Assembly (NCBI RefSeq): GCF_006539865.1
Contig: NZ_BJNV01000030.1
Span: forward strand, 1-56,034
From: Zoogloea ramigera
GTDB taxonomy: Bacteria > Pseudomonadota > Gammaproteobacteria > Burkholderiales > Rhodocyclaceae
DNA length: 56,034 bases
Direction of reading: 5' to 3'
The position numbers and the translations under genes were made by a program. Below the pieces are notes generated by a model. That model did not search any database. It had not been told where the DNA came from and was given only the letters and a program-made list of their open reading frames with translations. Below, piece after piece: positions 9,829-20,925 of this stretch (the stretch's first letter is position 1; every line of letters starts with the position of its first letter).

Positions 9829-10458
9829 ATGAAGGCGCTGCGCCCCCTCCTCCTTCAGGGCTTTCTCGCGCTCACCGCGGGCATGAGCAGCGCGGGGGCG
9901 CAGGCCGGCAACCAGCAGTACGAACCCCTGGCCGCCAGCGTGCAGGCCGCCCTGCACGCCGCGGTGGCCGACCAGGCGCCCCTCGACCCGAGCTTCCAGC
10001 GCTCCCCCGAGCGGGCGCGCTGGCTCGCCGAGATGTCCCAGCGCCTCGCCCGGCGCATCCCCGACGAGGCCTACCGCTCCGAACTACTGCGCGCCGTGCA
10101 CTACGAAGCCACCCGCGCCGGGCTCGACCCACAGCTGGTGCTCGGCCTGATCCAGGTCGAGAGCGGCTTCAAGAAATACGCTTTGTCTACCGCCGGCGCC
10201 CGCGGCTACATGCAGGTGATGCCCTTCTGGGCCAAGCTGATCGGCAACGAAGAGAGCAACCTCTTCCACATGCGCACCAACCTGCGCTTCGGCTGCACGA
10301 TCCTGCGCCACTATCTCGACATCGAGAAAGGCGACCTCTTCCGCGCCCTGGGTCGCTACAACGGCAGCCTCGGCAAGGCCGAGTACCCCAACCTCGTGCG
10401 CGCCGCCTGGGAGCGCAACTGGAGCTACCCGGCCAACCTGCGCCTCGCCCAGAACTAG
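9829..10458 (+). CDS. Lytic transglycosylase SLT-domain protein, exported
   Basis: Periplasmic murein-cleaving enzyme of 209 residues. A signal sequence covers the first 20-25 residues (LLLQGFLALTAGMSSAGAQA). The SLT domain follows with the catalytic glutamate in LIQVESGFKKYALST, then the ARGYMQVMPFW and GRYNGS motifs of family 1 transglycosylases. Start lies 3 bases after the proS stop, implying translational coupling. The proS-SLT arrangement recurs in betaproteobacteria; I know of no functional reason. It ends before a strong bidirectional terminator. Confidence 0.92.
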   Translation: MKALRPLLLQGFLALTAGMSSAGAQAGNQQYEPLAASVQAALHAAVADQAPLDPSFQRSPERARWLAEMSQRLARRIPDEAYRSELLRAVHYEATRAGLDPQLVLGLIQVESGFKKYALSTAGARGYMQVMPFWAKLIGNEESNLFHMRTNLRFGCTILRHYLDIEKGDLFRALGRYNGSLGKAEYPNLVRAAWERNWSYPANLRLAQN

Positions 10459-10481
10459 CCGCCGGGCTTCTGCAGCAGCTC

Positions 10482-10518
10482 AAAAAAAACAGGGCGCCGC
10501 GGCGCCCTGTGTGTTTTT
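10482..10518. terminator. Bidirectional terminator between transglycosylase gene and mnmA
   Basis: The 22-base perfect palindrome at 10489-10510 (arms ACAGGGCGCCG / CGGCGCCCTGT) is flanked by eight A residues on the left and GTGTTTTT on the right, so it terminates both convergent genes. Confidence 0.85.
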
Positions 10519-10531
10519 GTGCCGACAGGCC

Positions 10532-11641
10532 TCAGGCGATGATGCCACCGCCAAGGCACACCTTGCTCTCGTAGATCACCACGCTCTGCCCCGGCGTCAC
10601 CGCCCACTGGGGCTGGGCGAAGGCGATCTCGGCGCGGCCATCGGCCAGCGCATCGATCTCGCAGGGCGCATCGGGCGTGCGGTAGCGCGGCTTGGCGGTG
10701 TACACCCAGTGGGTGCGCGGATCGCGGCCCGACACCCACGACAGCTCGGTGGCGAACAGGCGATCCTTGAGCAACGCCGGGTGGTCGTGGCTCTGCACCA
10801 CGTACAGCACGTTCTTCGCCACGTCCTTCTGGGCCACATACCACGCGTCGTGCTCGCCGGCTTCATCCTGGTTGCCCTTCAGGCCACCGATCAGCAGGCC
10901 CTTGCGCTGGCCGATGGTGTGATGCATCAGGCCCTGGTGCTGGCCGATCACCTTGTCACCCTCCAGGGTGCGGATCTCGCCCGGCTTTGCCGGCAGGTAG
11001 CGGGACAGGAACTCGCGGAACGGCCGCTCGCCGATGAAGCAGATGCCGGTCGAGTCCTTCTTGTCGAACACGTGCAGCCCGGCCGCCTCGGCCATCTTGC
11101 GCACCTCCCGCTTGTAGAGGCCGCCCAGCGGGAACAGCGTCTTCGAGAGCTGCGCCTGGTTCAGGCGATACAGGAAATAACTCTGGTCCTTGGTGCCATC
11201 CTCGGCCTTCAGCAGCTGGAATTCGGTGCGCCCGTCGTTGGTCCATTCGCGCACCTGGGCGTAGTGGCCGGTGGCGATACGGTCGGCGCCCAGCGCCAGC
11301 GCGTGGTCGAGGAAGGCCCGAAACTTGATCTCGGAGTTGCACAGGATGTCGGGGTTCGGCGTGCGGCCGGCCTCGTACTCGCGCAGGAACTCGGCAAACA
11401 CCCGGTCCTTGTACTCCTTCGAGAAGTTCACCACCTCGAGGTCGATGCCCAGCACATCGGCCACCGACACCACATCCACCAGATCCTGGCGGGTCGAGCA
11501 ATATTCGTCGTCATCGTCGTCCTCCCAGTTTTTCATGAACAGGCCGACCACGTCGTAGCCCTGCTGCTTGAGCAGCAGCGCCGCCACGGACGAATCCACG
11601 CCGCCGGACATGCCGACGACGACTTTTTCCTTACGAGACAT
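10532..11641 (-). CDS. mnmA: tRNA-specific 2-thiouridylase MnmA
   Basis: ATP-pyrophosphatase enzyme that thiolates U34 of tRNA-Lys, -Glu and -Gln, 369 residues. The PP-loop [16 protein letters not shown] is at the N terminus; the two catalytic cysteines are in [12 protein letters not shown] and [13 protein letters not shown]. The frame is open further upstream (to 11767), but [14 protein letters not shown] at 11641 is the family start. It overlaps the 3' end of the small exported-protein gene by about 11 bases, which in turn overlaps nudJ, so nudJ, the small gene and mnmA form one operon. NudJ-mnmA adjacency is also seen in E. coli. Confidence 0.96.
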   Translation of the reverse strand: MSRKEKVVVGMSGGVDSSVAALLLKQQGYDVVGLFMKNWEDDDDDEYCSTRQDLVDVVSVADVLGIDLEVVNFSKEYKDRVFAEFLREYEAGRTPNPDILCNSEIKFRAFLDHALALGADRIATGHYAQVREWTNDGRTEFQLLKAEDGTKDQSYFLYRLNQAQLSKTLFPLGGLYKREVRKMAEAAGLHVFDKKDSTGICFIGERPFREFLSRYLPAKPGEIRTLEGDKVIGQHQGLMHHTIGQRKGLLIGGLKGNQDEAGEHDAWYVAQKDVAKNVLYVVQSHDHPALLKDRLFATELSWVSGRDPRTHWVYTAKPRYRTPDAPCEIDALADGRAEIAFAQPQWAVTPGQSVVIYESKVCLGGGIIA

Positions 11642-12209
11642 TCGGTCCCTCTCCATCCAGCCAATCTTCCAGGGGCAACACCACGGCTGGATCGCCATGT
11701 TCCCCGAACCACGTATCCACAACGAAACTGGCGCCCACCCGGGGCGCCTCCGCATTCTCCCGGACAACCGCCGAAAAGTGCTGGGTCACCACCCAACGCG
11801 TGCGGCGCCGGATCGGCTCGACCGCATGGAAGCGCAGCAGGCCGCGCCCTTCGAGCAGCTTGAGCAGGCGGGTCGTGCTCTCCGCGTGGTCGATGCAGTC
11901 CATCATTCCATGCACGCCATCGTCGAGGAAATCCCCCGGCCGATCGGCGCTGATCGGCGATTGGGTGCCCGCCCAGCGGTACAAGCGCCCCATCACCTGG
12001 CCAAGGATGGCCCGCTCTTCCACCGCCGACTCGGCCCGCCCCAGCGACGCGGCCACCTCGCCCAGCTGCGCCTCCGAAAACACCACCTCGGCCTCGGCGA
12101 GACAACCGTAATTGAAACAGATCGCCACCCGCGCGTCGGCCATGGCAGCACCACCTGCCGACAGCCCGGCCAGCGCCAGCAACACCGCACCGAGGCGCCG
12201 ACCCATCAT
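11631..12209 (-). CDS. Conserved exported protein of unknown function between nudJ and mnmA
   Basis: A 192-residue protein starting [20 protein letters not shown] with a signal peptide (cleavage likely after AMA). The mature part has a [14 protein letters not shown] segment with two cysteines, a helical middle with [21 protein letters not shown], and a C-terminal beta-rich region ([22 protein letters not shown]). I do not recognise a named family or a catalytic motif. Start and stop overlap with both neighbours (ATGATGA with nudJ; about 11 bases with mnmA), so it is tightly co-translated. A periplasmic location is inferred from the signal peptide. Confidence 0.8.
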   Translation of the reverse strand: MMGRRLGAVLLALAGLSAGGAAMADARVAICFNYGCLAEAEVVFSEAQLGEVAASLGRAESAVEERAILGQVMGRLYRWAGTQSPISADRPGDFLDDGVHGMMDCIDHAESTTRLLKLLEGRGLLRFHAVEPIRRRTRWVVTQHFSAVVRENAEAPRVGASFVVDTWFGEHGDPAVVLPLEDWLDGEGPNVS

Positions 12210-12658
12210 GCGTCGTAGTGCCGCAGCAGATCCAGCGGAAACCGCCGGCCGGCGAGGTAGTCCTCGCAGCACTGGAGGATCAGCAGGCTGCGGTGACGCT
12301 CCCGCGTGGCGCGGAGCTCGTCGAGGCTCAGCCACACCGCCCGCACGATGCCGTCGTCGAGGCGTCGCTCCGGCTCGAAGCCCTCGACGCTGCCGCCGAA
12401 CGCGAAGCGCAGGTAGGTGATGTCGCTGCCCGGCTTGGGCCACTGGTAGATGCCCACCAGGAACTCCGGCCGGAAGCAGTGGGCCGTCTCCTCGAGGGCC
12501 TCCCGGGCCGCCGCGGCCACCAGCGACTCACCCTTCTCCAGGTGCCCCGCCGGCTGGTTGAAGCGCAGGCCGTCGTCGGTTTCCTCCTCGACGACCAGAA
12601 AGCGCCCGTCCCGCTCGACAACCGCCGCCACCGTCACGTTCGGCTTCCAGATTTCCAT
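12206..12658 (-). CDS. nudJ: NudJ-type NUDIX phosphatase
   Basis: NUDIX hydrolase of 150-152 residues close in layout to E. coli NudJ, a phosphatase acting on HMP-PP, thiamine pyrophosphate and nucleotides. It begins MEIWKPNVTVAAVVERDGRF and shows the family N-Q-P-A-G-H segment and the NUDIX box GHLEKGESLVAAAAREALEE followed by TA instead of the usual TG. A start two codons upstream (12664) is equally open. First gene of the nudJ - small exported gene - mnmA operon, the same neighbour as in enterics. Confidence 0.88.
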   Translation of the reverse strand: MEIWKPNVTVAAVVERDGRFLVVEEETDDGLRFNQPAGHLEKGESLVAAAAREALEETAHCFRPEFLVGIYQWPKPGSDITYLRFAFGGSVEGFEPERRLDDGIVRAVWLSLDELRATRERHRSLLILQCCEDYLAGRRFPLDLLRHYDA

Positions 12659-12731
12659 GCCCATTCCGTCCGCAGAAATATCCGCATTTTACCCCCTTCG
12701 GCACGAGGGTCCGCAGGCTTGCGGAATGCGC

Positions 12732-12737
12732 TAGAAT
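12732..12737 (+). promoter_or_regulatory. Probable -10 element of ilvE
   Basis: TAGAAT lies 42 bases before the ilvE ATG. No convincing -35 hexamer is seen at the usual distance, so the promoter is only partly supported. Confidence 0.35.
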
Positions 12738-12779
12738 CGCGGGCTTGAATTTACTGATTTCAGTTGGAGAACCCCCACC

Positions 12780-13700
12780 ATGTCTATGGCAGACCGCGAC
12801 GGTTTCATCTGGTACGACGGCAAACTCGTTCCGTGGCGTGAGGCAACCACCCACGTGCTCACCCACTCCCTCCACTACGGCCTGGCCGTCTTCGAGGGCG
12901 TCCGTGCGTACAACACCGTCAGCGGCACTGCGATCTTCCGCCTGGCCGAGCACACCCAGCGTCTGCTCAACTCCGGCAAGATCTACATGATGGACATCCC
13001 TTACAGCAAGGAAGTCCTGATGGAGGCCCAGCTCGAGGTCGTCCGCGCCAACAAGCTCGAATCCTGCTACCTGCGCCCGATCGCCTTCTACGGCTCCGAA
13101 AAGATGGGCATCTCCACCAAGGGCGCCACCGTGCACGTGGCCGTCGCCGCCTGGCCGTGGGGCGCCTACCTGGGTGAGGAAGCCCTCGAGAACGGCATCC
13201 GCGTCAAGATCTCCTCCTACGCCCGTCACCACGTCAACGTGACGATGCCGCGCGCCAAGCTGTCGTCCACCTACGCCAACTCCATCATCGCCAACGCCGA
13301 AGCCGTCGAAGCCGGCTACGACGAGGCGCTGCTCCTCGACACCAACGGCTTCGTGGCCGAAGGTGCCGGCGAGAACCTCTTCCTGGTCAAGGACGGCGTG
13401 ATCTACGAACCCGAGATCGCCTCCGCCCTCACCGGCATCACCCGCGCCTCGGTGATCCAGGTGGCCAAGGAGTTCGGCATGGAAGTGCAGTCCCGCCGCG
13501 TCACCCGCGACGACGTGTACGTGGCCGACGAAGCCTTCTTCACCGGCACCGCCGCCGAAGTCACCCCGATCCGCGACGTCGATGGCCGCATCATCGGCAA
13601 CGGCAAGCGTGGCCCGGTGACCCACAAGCTGCAGAAGCGCTTCTTCGAGATCGTCAACGGCCAGGCGCCCGAGTACGCCCACTGGCTGTCCCACGTCTGA
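12780..13700 (+). CDS. ilvE: Branched-chain-amino-acid aminotransferase
   Basis: Fold-type IV PLP enzyme, 306 residues, making leucine, isoleucine and valine from their 2-oxo acids. The PLP lysine is in MPRAKLSSTYANSIIANAEA, followed by the family segment GYDEALLLDTNGFVAEGAGENLFLV. GGAGA precedes the ATG by about 9 bases. The zinc-finger protein gene follows after 18 bases on the same strand, and the two are likely co-transcribed, an arrangement common in betaproteobacteria. Confidence 0.95.
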   Translation: MSMADRDGFIWYDGKLVPWREATTHVLTHSLHYGLAVFEGVRAYNTVSGTAIFRLAEHTQRLLNSGKIYMMDIPYSKEVLMEAQLEVVRANKLESCYLRPIAFYGSEKMGISTKGATVHVAVAAWPWGAYLGEEALENGIRVKISSYARHHVNVTMPRAKLSSTYANSIIANAEAVEAGYDEALLLDTNGFVAEGAGENLFLVKDGVIYEPEIASALTGITRASVIQVAKEFGMEVQSRRVTRDDVYVADEAFFTGTAAEVTPIRDVDGRIIGNGKRGPVTHKLQKRFFEIVNGQAPEYAHWLSHV

Positions 13701-13718
13701 CCGCCCACGGAGACCTCC

Positions 13719-13919
13719 ATGCCCGAGAATCAGGATAAATCCAAACCGATCGAAGTAACGGCCAAGGATCTGCCGCTGCACTGCCCGATGCCCGACGCCC
13801 CGCTGTGGGCGCGTCACCCGCGGGTCTTCCTCGATGTGGCCCACGACGGCAAGGCCAGCTGCCCCTACTGCGGCGCCAAGTACGTGTTCACCGGCGAGCT
13901 GCCCAAAGGGCATCACTGA
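13719..13919 (+). CDS. Zinc-finger domain-containing protein (zf-CHCC type)
   Basis: A 66-residue protein with the CHCC zinc-binding set typical of the family that includes the NDUFS6 subunit of mitochondrial complex I: LPLHCPMPDAPLWARHPRVFL, then CPYCGAKYVF and a C-terminal histidine (PKGHH). In bacteria the role is unknown. It lies 18 bases downstream of ilvE with AGACCTCC before the ATG, so it is probably expressed with it. The family is recognised from the cysteine and histidine pattern and the small size. Confidence 0.9.
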   Translation: MPENQDKSKPIEVTAKDLPLHCPMPDAPLWARHPRVFLDVAHDGKASCPYCGAKYVFTGELPKGHH

Positions 13920-13945
13920 TTCTGCCGGGCCAGGCTGAGGCCAGC

Positions 13946-13967
13946 ACGGGGGCGGCAACGCCCCCGT
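13946..13967 (+). terminator. Hairpin after the zinc-finger gene
   Basis: ACGGGGGCG-GCAA-CGCCCCCGT forms a 9-bp stem with a tetraloop but no T tract. It may attenuate transcription or protect the 3' end of the ilvE transcript. Confidence 0.45.
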
Positions 13968-14083
13968 GTCACGTGGGTCCGCTCCGGCCCGGCAAGATCA
14001 CCACGGCATCCCCGGCGGCGCCCGCATCCTGCTGCCGGATGCCTGGCTCCAACCCACGTCCTCCTTCCCTGCGAGACTCCCGC

Positions 14084-14515
14084 ATGAGCAGCTCGATCTT
14101 CACCTCGCCCGAAGAAGCCGAAAGCGCCTTCTACGCCGCCCTCGCCCGCGCCGACCTCGACGGCATGATGGCCGTCTGGTCGGAGGACGAGGAGGTCGTC
14201 TGCGTGCACCCCGGCAGCATCCGCCTGATCGGCCTCTCGGCCATCCGCGAATCGTGGCGCCAGCTCTTCGAGAGCGGCACGCGGCTCATCATCCGACCGA
14301 GCCGGCCGGTGCAGTGGCTCAACGTGATGACCGCCGTGCACACCGTGCACCAGCACGTGCACATCGACGGTGACCACCGGCTGCACCCGCCGATCATCGC
14401 CACCAACGTCTTCAGCCGCGGCGCCGTCGGCTGGAAGATGGTCCTGCACCACGCCTCCCCCGCGCCCGACACCGACAACCTCCACGGCAGCGACAGCCCG
14501 CACATCGTGCACTGA
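14084..14515 (+). CDS. Nuclear transport factor 2-like (SnoaL/DUF4440-type) protein
   Basis: A 143-residue cytoplasmic protein with the cone-shaped NTF2-like fold suggested by its opening helix pair SPEEAESAFYAALARADLDGMMAVWSEDEEVVCVHPGS, typical of the SnoaL-like group, and the following GLSAIRESWRQLFE. Histidines in HTVHQHVHIDGDHRLHPP are conserved-looking but no catalytic role can be assigned. The ATG at 14084 matches the family N terminus. Its TGA overlaps the ATG of the following YheT-type hydrolase (TGATG), showing translational coupling. Confidence 0.85.
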   Translation: MSSSIFTSPEEAESAFYAALARADLDGMMAVWSEDEEVVCVHPGSIRLIGLSAIRESWRQLFESGTRLIIRPSRPVQWLNVMTAVHTVHQHVHIDGDHRLHPPIIATNVFSRGAVGWKMVLHHASPAPDTDNLHGSDSPHIVH

Positions 14516-15492
14516 TGCCCCCGGCCAGCCCCGCCGACAGCTACCGCGCGCCGGCCTGGCTGCCCGGCGGCCATGCCCAGACCATCTGGCCGCTGCTCTG
14601 CAAGGGCCCCCTGCCGCGCCTGCAGCGCGAGCGCTGGAACACCCCCGACGGCGACTTCATCGACCTCGACTGGCTTCCCCACACCCAAGGCGCCCCGCTG
14701 GTGGTGCTCTTTCACGGGCTGGAAGGCTCCAGCCGCTCCCCCTACGCCCGCAGCCTGATGCGCCACCTGGCCGCCATCGGCTGGAACGGCGTGGTGCCCC
14801 ACTTCCGCGGCTGCTCGGGCGAGCCCAACCGCCAGGCCCGCGCTTACCACGCGGGCGACGCCGAAGAGATCGAGTGGATCCTCGCCCGCATCGCCGCCCG
14901 CCACCCGGGCACCCCGCGCTACGCCGCCGGCGTCTCCCTCGGCGGCAACGCGCTGCTGGTGTGGCTCGGCACCCGCGGCCCGGCCGCCAGCCGGCACATC
15001 GACGCTGCCGCCGCTGTCTGCGCCCCCCTCGACCTGGCCGCCATGGGGCATCACCTCACGCGCGGCTTCAACCGGGTGTACACCCGCCACTTCCTCGCCA
15101 CCCTCAAGGACCGCGCCATCGCCAAGCTGCGTGCCCATCCCGGGCTGTTCGACCCCGCCGAGGTGCTGCGGGCGCGCAACCTGCACGAGTTCGACAACCT
15201 CGTCACCGCCCCGCTGCACGGCTTTCGTGACTGCGACGACTACTGGCGGCGCGCCTCCAGCAAGCCGCTGCTGGCCAGCGTCGCCGTGCCCACGCTGGTG
15301 CTCAACCCCCGCAACGACCCCTTCATGCCCGCCGGCAACCTGCCCGGCCCGGCCGACGTCGCGCCGGCGGTGCTGCTCGAACAACCGGCCGAGGGCGGCC
15401 ACGTCGGCTTCGTCAGCGGCCCCTGGCCCGGCCAGCTCGGCTGGCTGCCCCGGCGCCTCGTGCGCTTTTTCACGGAAGCCAGCAAAGCCTGA
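14515..15492 (+). CDS. YheT family alpha/beta hydrolase
   Basis: A 325-residue alpha/beta hydrolase of the YheT (UPF0017) family. It has the N-terminal PAWLPGGHAQTIWP segment, oxyanion region LVVLFHGLEGSSRSPYAR, the nucleophile elbow GVSLGGNALL, and a C-terminal catalytic histidine in EGGHVGFVSG. The aspartate is likely in NPRNDPFMPAG. Substrate is unknown; esterase activity is inferred from the fold. Start overlaps the preceding stop. Confidence 0.92.
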   Translation: MPPASPADSYRAPAWLPGGHAQTIWPLLCKGPLPRLQRERWNTPDGDFIDLDWLPHTQGAPLVVLFHGLEGSSRSPYARSLMRHLAAIGWNGVVPHFRGCSGEPNRQARAYHAGDAEEIEWILARIAARHPGTPRYAAGVSLGGNALLVWLGTRGPAASRHIDAAAAVCAPLDLAAMGHHLTRGFNRVYTRHFLATLKDRAIAKLRAHPGLFDPAEVLRARNLHEFDNLVTAPLHGFRDCDDYWRRASSKPLLASVAVPTLVLNPRNDPFMPAGNLPGPADVAPAVLLEQPAEGGHVGFVSGPWPGQLGWLPRRLVRFFTEASKA

Positions 15493-15534
15493 AGCGGCGC
15501 GCCCGATGACGCGGGGCGGTCATGGCGGGCGGCG

Positions 15535-15540
15535 TATAAT
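15535..15540 (+). promoter_or_regulatory. Consensus -10 element upstream of algC
   Basis: A perfect TATAAT lies 32 bases before the algC ATG. There is no good -35 hexamer, so it may rely on an activator or extended contacts. Confidence 0.45.
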
Positions 15541-15572
15541 TCATCTTTCATCCTTTGTGCACCGGAGCTTTC

Positions 15573-16955
15573 ATGTTCGTCCCCGCCCCCGAGATCTTCA
15601 AGGCCTATGACATCCGCGGCATCGTCGACAAGACCCTGACCGTCGAAGCCGTCCGCGCCATCGGCCACGCCCTCGGCTCGGAAGCCGTCGCCCGCAAGCA
15701 GCAGGCCATCGCCGTCGGCCGCGACGGCCGCCTGTCCGGCCCGGCCCTGGCCGGCGCCCTCGCCGACGGCATCCGCGCCGCCGGGGTCGACGTCATCGAC
15801 GTGGGCTGCGTGCCCACCCCGCTCACCTACTTCGCCGCCTACGAGCTGGGCACGAATTCCTGCGTGTCGGTCACCGGCAGCCACAACCCGCCCGACTACA
15901 ACGGCCTCAAGATGGTGCTGGGCGGCCAGACCCTGTTCGGCGAGCTGATCCAGGCCCTGCGCCAGCGCATCATCGACGGCAATCTCGTCACCGCCGCCAT
16001 CCCCGGCAAGCTCACCCAGGCCGACGTGGTGCCCGCCTACGTCAGCAAGATCCTCGGCGACGTCAAGCTCTCCCGCCCCATGAAGATCGTGATGGACTGC
16101 GGCAACGGCGTGGCCGGCGCGGTGGCGCCCGAGCTCTTCAAGCGTATGGGCTGCGAGCTGGTCGAGCTGTTCTGCGAGGTCGACGGCAACTTCCCCAACC
16201 ACCACCCGGACCCGTCCAAGCCCGAAAACCTGGCCGACGTGATCCGCGCGCTGCGCGACACCGACGCCGAGATCGGCCTCGCCTTCGACGGCGACGGCGA
16301 CCGCCTGGGCGTGGTCACCAAGGATGGCGAGATCATCTTCCCCGACCGCCAGCTGATGCTGTTCGCCGAGGACGTGCTCTCGCGCGTGCCGGGCGGCGAG
16401 ATCATCTACGACGTCAAATGCACCCGCAACCTGGCCGGCTGGATCACCGCCCGCGGCGGCAAGCCCACCATGTGGAACACCGGCCACGCGCTGGTCAAGG
16501 CCAAGCTCAAGGAGACCGGCGCCCCGCTGGCCGGCGAGATGAGCGGCCACGTGTTCTTCAAGGAGCGCTGGTACGGCTTTGACGACGGCCTGTACACCGG
16601 CGCCCGCCTGCTCGAGATCGTATCCCGCCACGCCGACGCCAACCCGGTGCTCAAGGGCCTGCCGGACGCCGTCAGCACCCCCGAGCTCAACATCAAGATG
16701 AACGAGGGCGAGCCCTTCGCGCTGGTCGACAAGCTCAAGGCCGAGGCCAAGTTTGAAGGCGCCGAGAGCATCCTGACCATCGACGGCGTGCGCGTCGAAT
16801 ACGCCGACGGCTTCGGCCTGGCCCGCCCGTCCAACACCACCCCGGTGGTCGTGCTGCGCTTCGAGGCCGACAACGAAGCCGCCATCGCCCGTATCCAGGC
16901 CGACTTCCGCCGCGCTATCGAAGGCGTGTGGCCGGGCGTGCAGCTGCCGTTCTGA
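15573..16955 (+). CDS. algC: Phosphomannomutase/phosphoglucomutase
   Basis: Alpha-D-phosphohexomutase of 460 residues interconverting the 1- and 6-phosphates of mannose and glucose, feeding lipopolysaccharide and exopolysaccharide precursors. Family features are the N-terminal FKAYDIRGIVD, the phosphoserine loop VTGSHNPPDYNGLKM, the metal site FDGDGDRLG and the sugar-binding GEMSGHVFF. The ATG at 15573 is preferred over an in-frame start six codons earlier. It could supply glucose-1-phosphate for the CDP-glucose pathway at the other end of the window. It ends at a strong terminator. Confidence 0.95.
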   Translation: MFVPAPEIFKAYDIRGIVDKTLTVEAVRAIGHALGSEAVARKQQAIAVGRDGRLSGPALAGALADGIRAAGVDVIDVGCVPTPLTYFAAYELGTNSCVSVTGSHNPPDYNGLKMVLGGQTLFGELIQALRQRIIDGNLVTAAIPGKLTQADVVPAYVSKILGDVKLSRPMKIVMDCGNGVAGAVAPELFKRMGCELVELFCEVDGNFPNHHPDPSKPENLADVIRALRDTDAEIGLAFDGDGDRLGVVTKDGEIIFPDRQLMLFAEDVLSRVPGGEIIYDVKCTRNLAGWITARGGKPTMWNTGHALVKAKLKETGAPLAGEMSGHVFFKERWYGFDDGLYTGARLLEIVSRHADANPVLKGLPDAVSTPELNIKMNEGEPFALVDKLKAEAKFEGAESILTIDGVRVEYADGFGLARPSNTTPVVVLRFEADNEAAIARIQADFRRAIEGVWPGVQLPF

Positions 16956-16980
16956 GGCGCCTCCGCCGCTTCAATGCAAA

Positions 16981-17013
16981 CGCCCCGGGGTGAAAGCCCC
17001 GGGGCGTTTTTTT
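16981..17013 (+). terminator. Rho-independent terminator of algC
   Basis: CGCCCCGGGG-TGAAAG-CCCCGGGGCG is a perfect 10-bp stem followed by seven T residues, 25 bases after the algC stop. Confidence 0.93.
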
Positions 17014-17043
17014 GGGTGGCCATGGAAAGCGTCCAGGCCGCAA

Positions 17044-17283
17044 ACTTGAACTCGCCGACCTCAGACTTGCATCACTTCAAGTCCAAGTATCAAAAGTTCA
17101 AGTCCAACTTGAACACTTGCAAGTCCAGGCATCAAAAGTTCAAGTCAGACTTGAACTCGCGAAGCTCAAACTTGAAGTCACTCAAGTTTCAGCAACAAAC
17201 ACTCAAGTCGGACTTGAACTCACCGGGCTCAGACTTGAACTCAGTCAAGTCTGACTTGAGCGAGTTCAAGTCTGAGCATCAAA
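17044..17283. repeat. 21-bp-period tandem array of near-palindromic units
   Basis: About 11.5 units of 21 bp fill the gap between the convergent algC and NUDIX genes. ACTTG occurs at 17044, 17065, 17107, 17149, 17170, 17212, 17233 and 17254 and CAAGT at 17078, 17099, 17120, 17141, 17183, 17204, 17246 and 17267: all spacings are 21 or 42. Each unit thus carries ACTTG at positions 1-5 and CAAGT at 14-18, its reverse complement. Junctions form longer inverted repeats, the best being GTTCAAGTC-A-GACTTGAAC at 17138-17156. A second unit type contains GCATCAAAAG, and the last partial unit (GCATCAAA) runs into the NUDIX stop codon. The array is much lower in G+C than its flanks. With a 21-bp period, each frame encodes heptads on either strand (for example D-L-N-S-x-K-S), but no ribosome site supports translation. 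Confidence 0.9.
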
Positions 17284-17824
17284 TATCCGCATGCACGAAC
17301 AGGTTGCCCTCGGCGATCTCCGGCACCACCATGCCACGGGCGAGCATCCAGTCGCGCACCGCCAGCCCGGTGGCCTGGGGCCAGGGGCGCAGCTGCTCGG
17401 GGCGGACCAGGCGATATTCGGCGAGCTCCTCGTTGAGGCGGATCTCGCCGCGGGCCTGCACGTGGTAGCCGATGATGATCTCGTTCTTGCGCGCAAACGG
17501 GTAGGCACCCAGCAGCTTCACCGACACGGCTTCGAGGGCGACCTCCTCCATCACCTCGCGCGCCACCGCCGCTTCGGGGGTTTCGCCCCGCTCGAGGAAG
17601 CCGGTGACCAGCGCGAACATCTTGTCGGGCCAGGCGTGGTTGCGGGCCAGCAGGATGGCGCCGTCGCGGTCCACGCACTCGATGACGGCCGCCACCACCG
17701 GCAGCGGGTTGTCCCAGCGCACGAAGCCGCAGCCGGGGGCGAAGCATAGCTGGCGCTCGGCGCCGGCCATCTCGCCCCACTCGAGGGGGCTGCCGCATTG
17801 GGGGCAGAAGCGCCAGCTGCTCAT
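17279..17824 (-). CDS. NUDIX hydrolase with N-terminal zinc ribbon (NudC-like)
   Basis: A 181-residue protein: zinc ribbon with CPQCG and CFAPGCG (residues 7-33), then a NUDIX domain with box GFLERGETPEAAVAREVMEE followed by VA rather than TG. The pattern resembles the C-terminal half of NADH pyrophosphatase NudC, but it lacks the N-terminal domain of the about 260-residue NudC, so a de-capping or NADH role is only inferred. The stop codon lies inside the last partial unit of the 21-bp array, so the array abuts the gene exactly. It starts 3 bases after the alaS stop and is likely co-transcribed with alaS. Confidence 0.85.
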   Translation of the reverse strand: MSSWRFCPQCGSPLEWGEMAGAERQLCFAPGCGFVRWDNPLPVVAAVIECVDRDGAILLARNHAWPDKMFALVTGFLERGETPEAAVAREVMEEVALEAVSVKLLGAYPFARKNEIIIGYHVQARGEIRLNEELAEYRLVRPEQLRPWPQATGLAVRDWMLARGMVVPEIAEGNLFVHADI

Positions 17825-17827
17825 GGC

Positions 17828-20782
<2,955 letters not shown>

Positions 20783-20880
20783 CGGCGTGGGGTCTCCGGG
20801 GGGCGTCGCAGGGCGACTGTCGGGAACGCAGGTTTCAAAGCCTGAAATTGTAGCATTCAACCCCGCCCGCTCCCTCTGGC

Positions 20881-20886
20881 TATAAT
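20881..20886 (+). promoter_or_regulatory. -10 element upstream of the adenosyltransferase gene
   Basis: A perfect TATAAT lies 39 bases before the ATG; no good -35 hexamer is present at 16-18 bases. Confidence 0.4.
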
Positions 20887-20925
20887 CCCCGCTCCAAGAA
20901 CATACCAAGAGAAGAGGGAGCAGCC

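Noticed and set aside
7969-9957. Minus-strand open frame of about 660 codons opposite proS
   Set aside because: Shadow of proS, Gly/Val/Asp-rich with no domain.
17044-17283. CRISPR array
   Set aside because: Period is only 21 bp with no unique spacers and no cas genes.
17022-17468. Open frame starting in the 21-bp array, encoding D-L-N-S-x-K-S heptads
   Set aside because: No ribosome site, it begins right after a terminator, and its second half is antisense of the NUDIX gene. The heptads follow from the 21-bp period, as similar ones appear in other frames and on the other strand.
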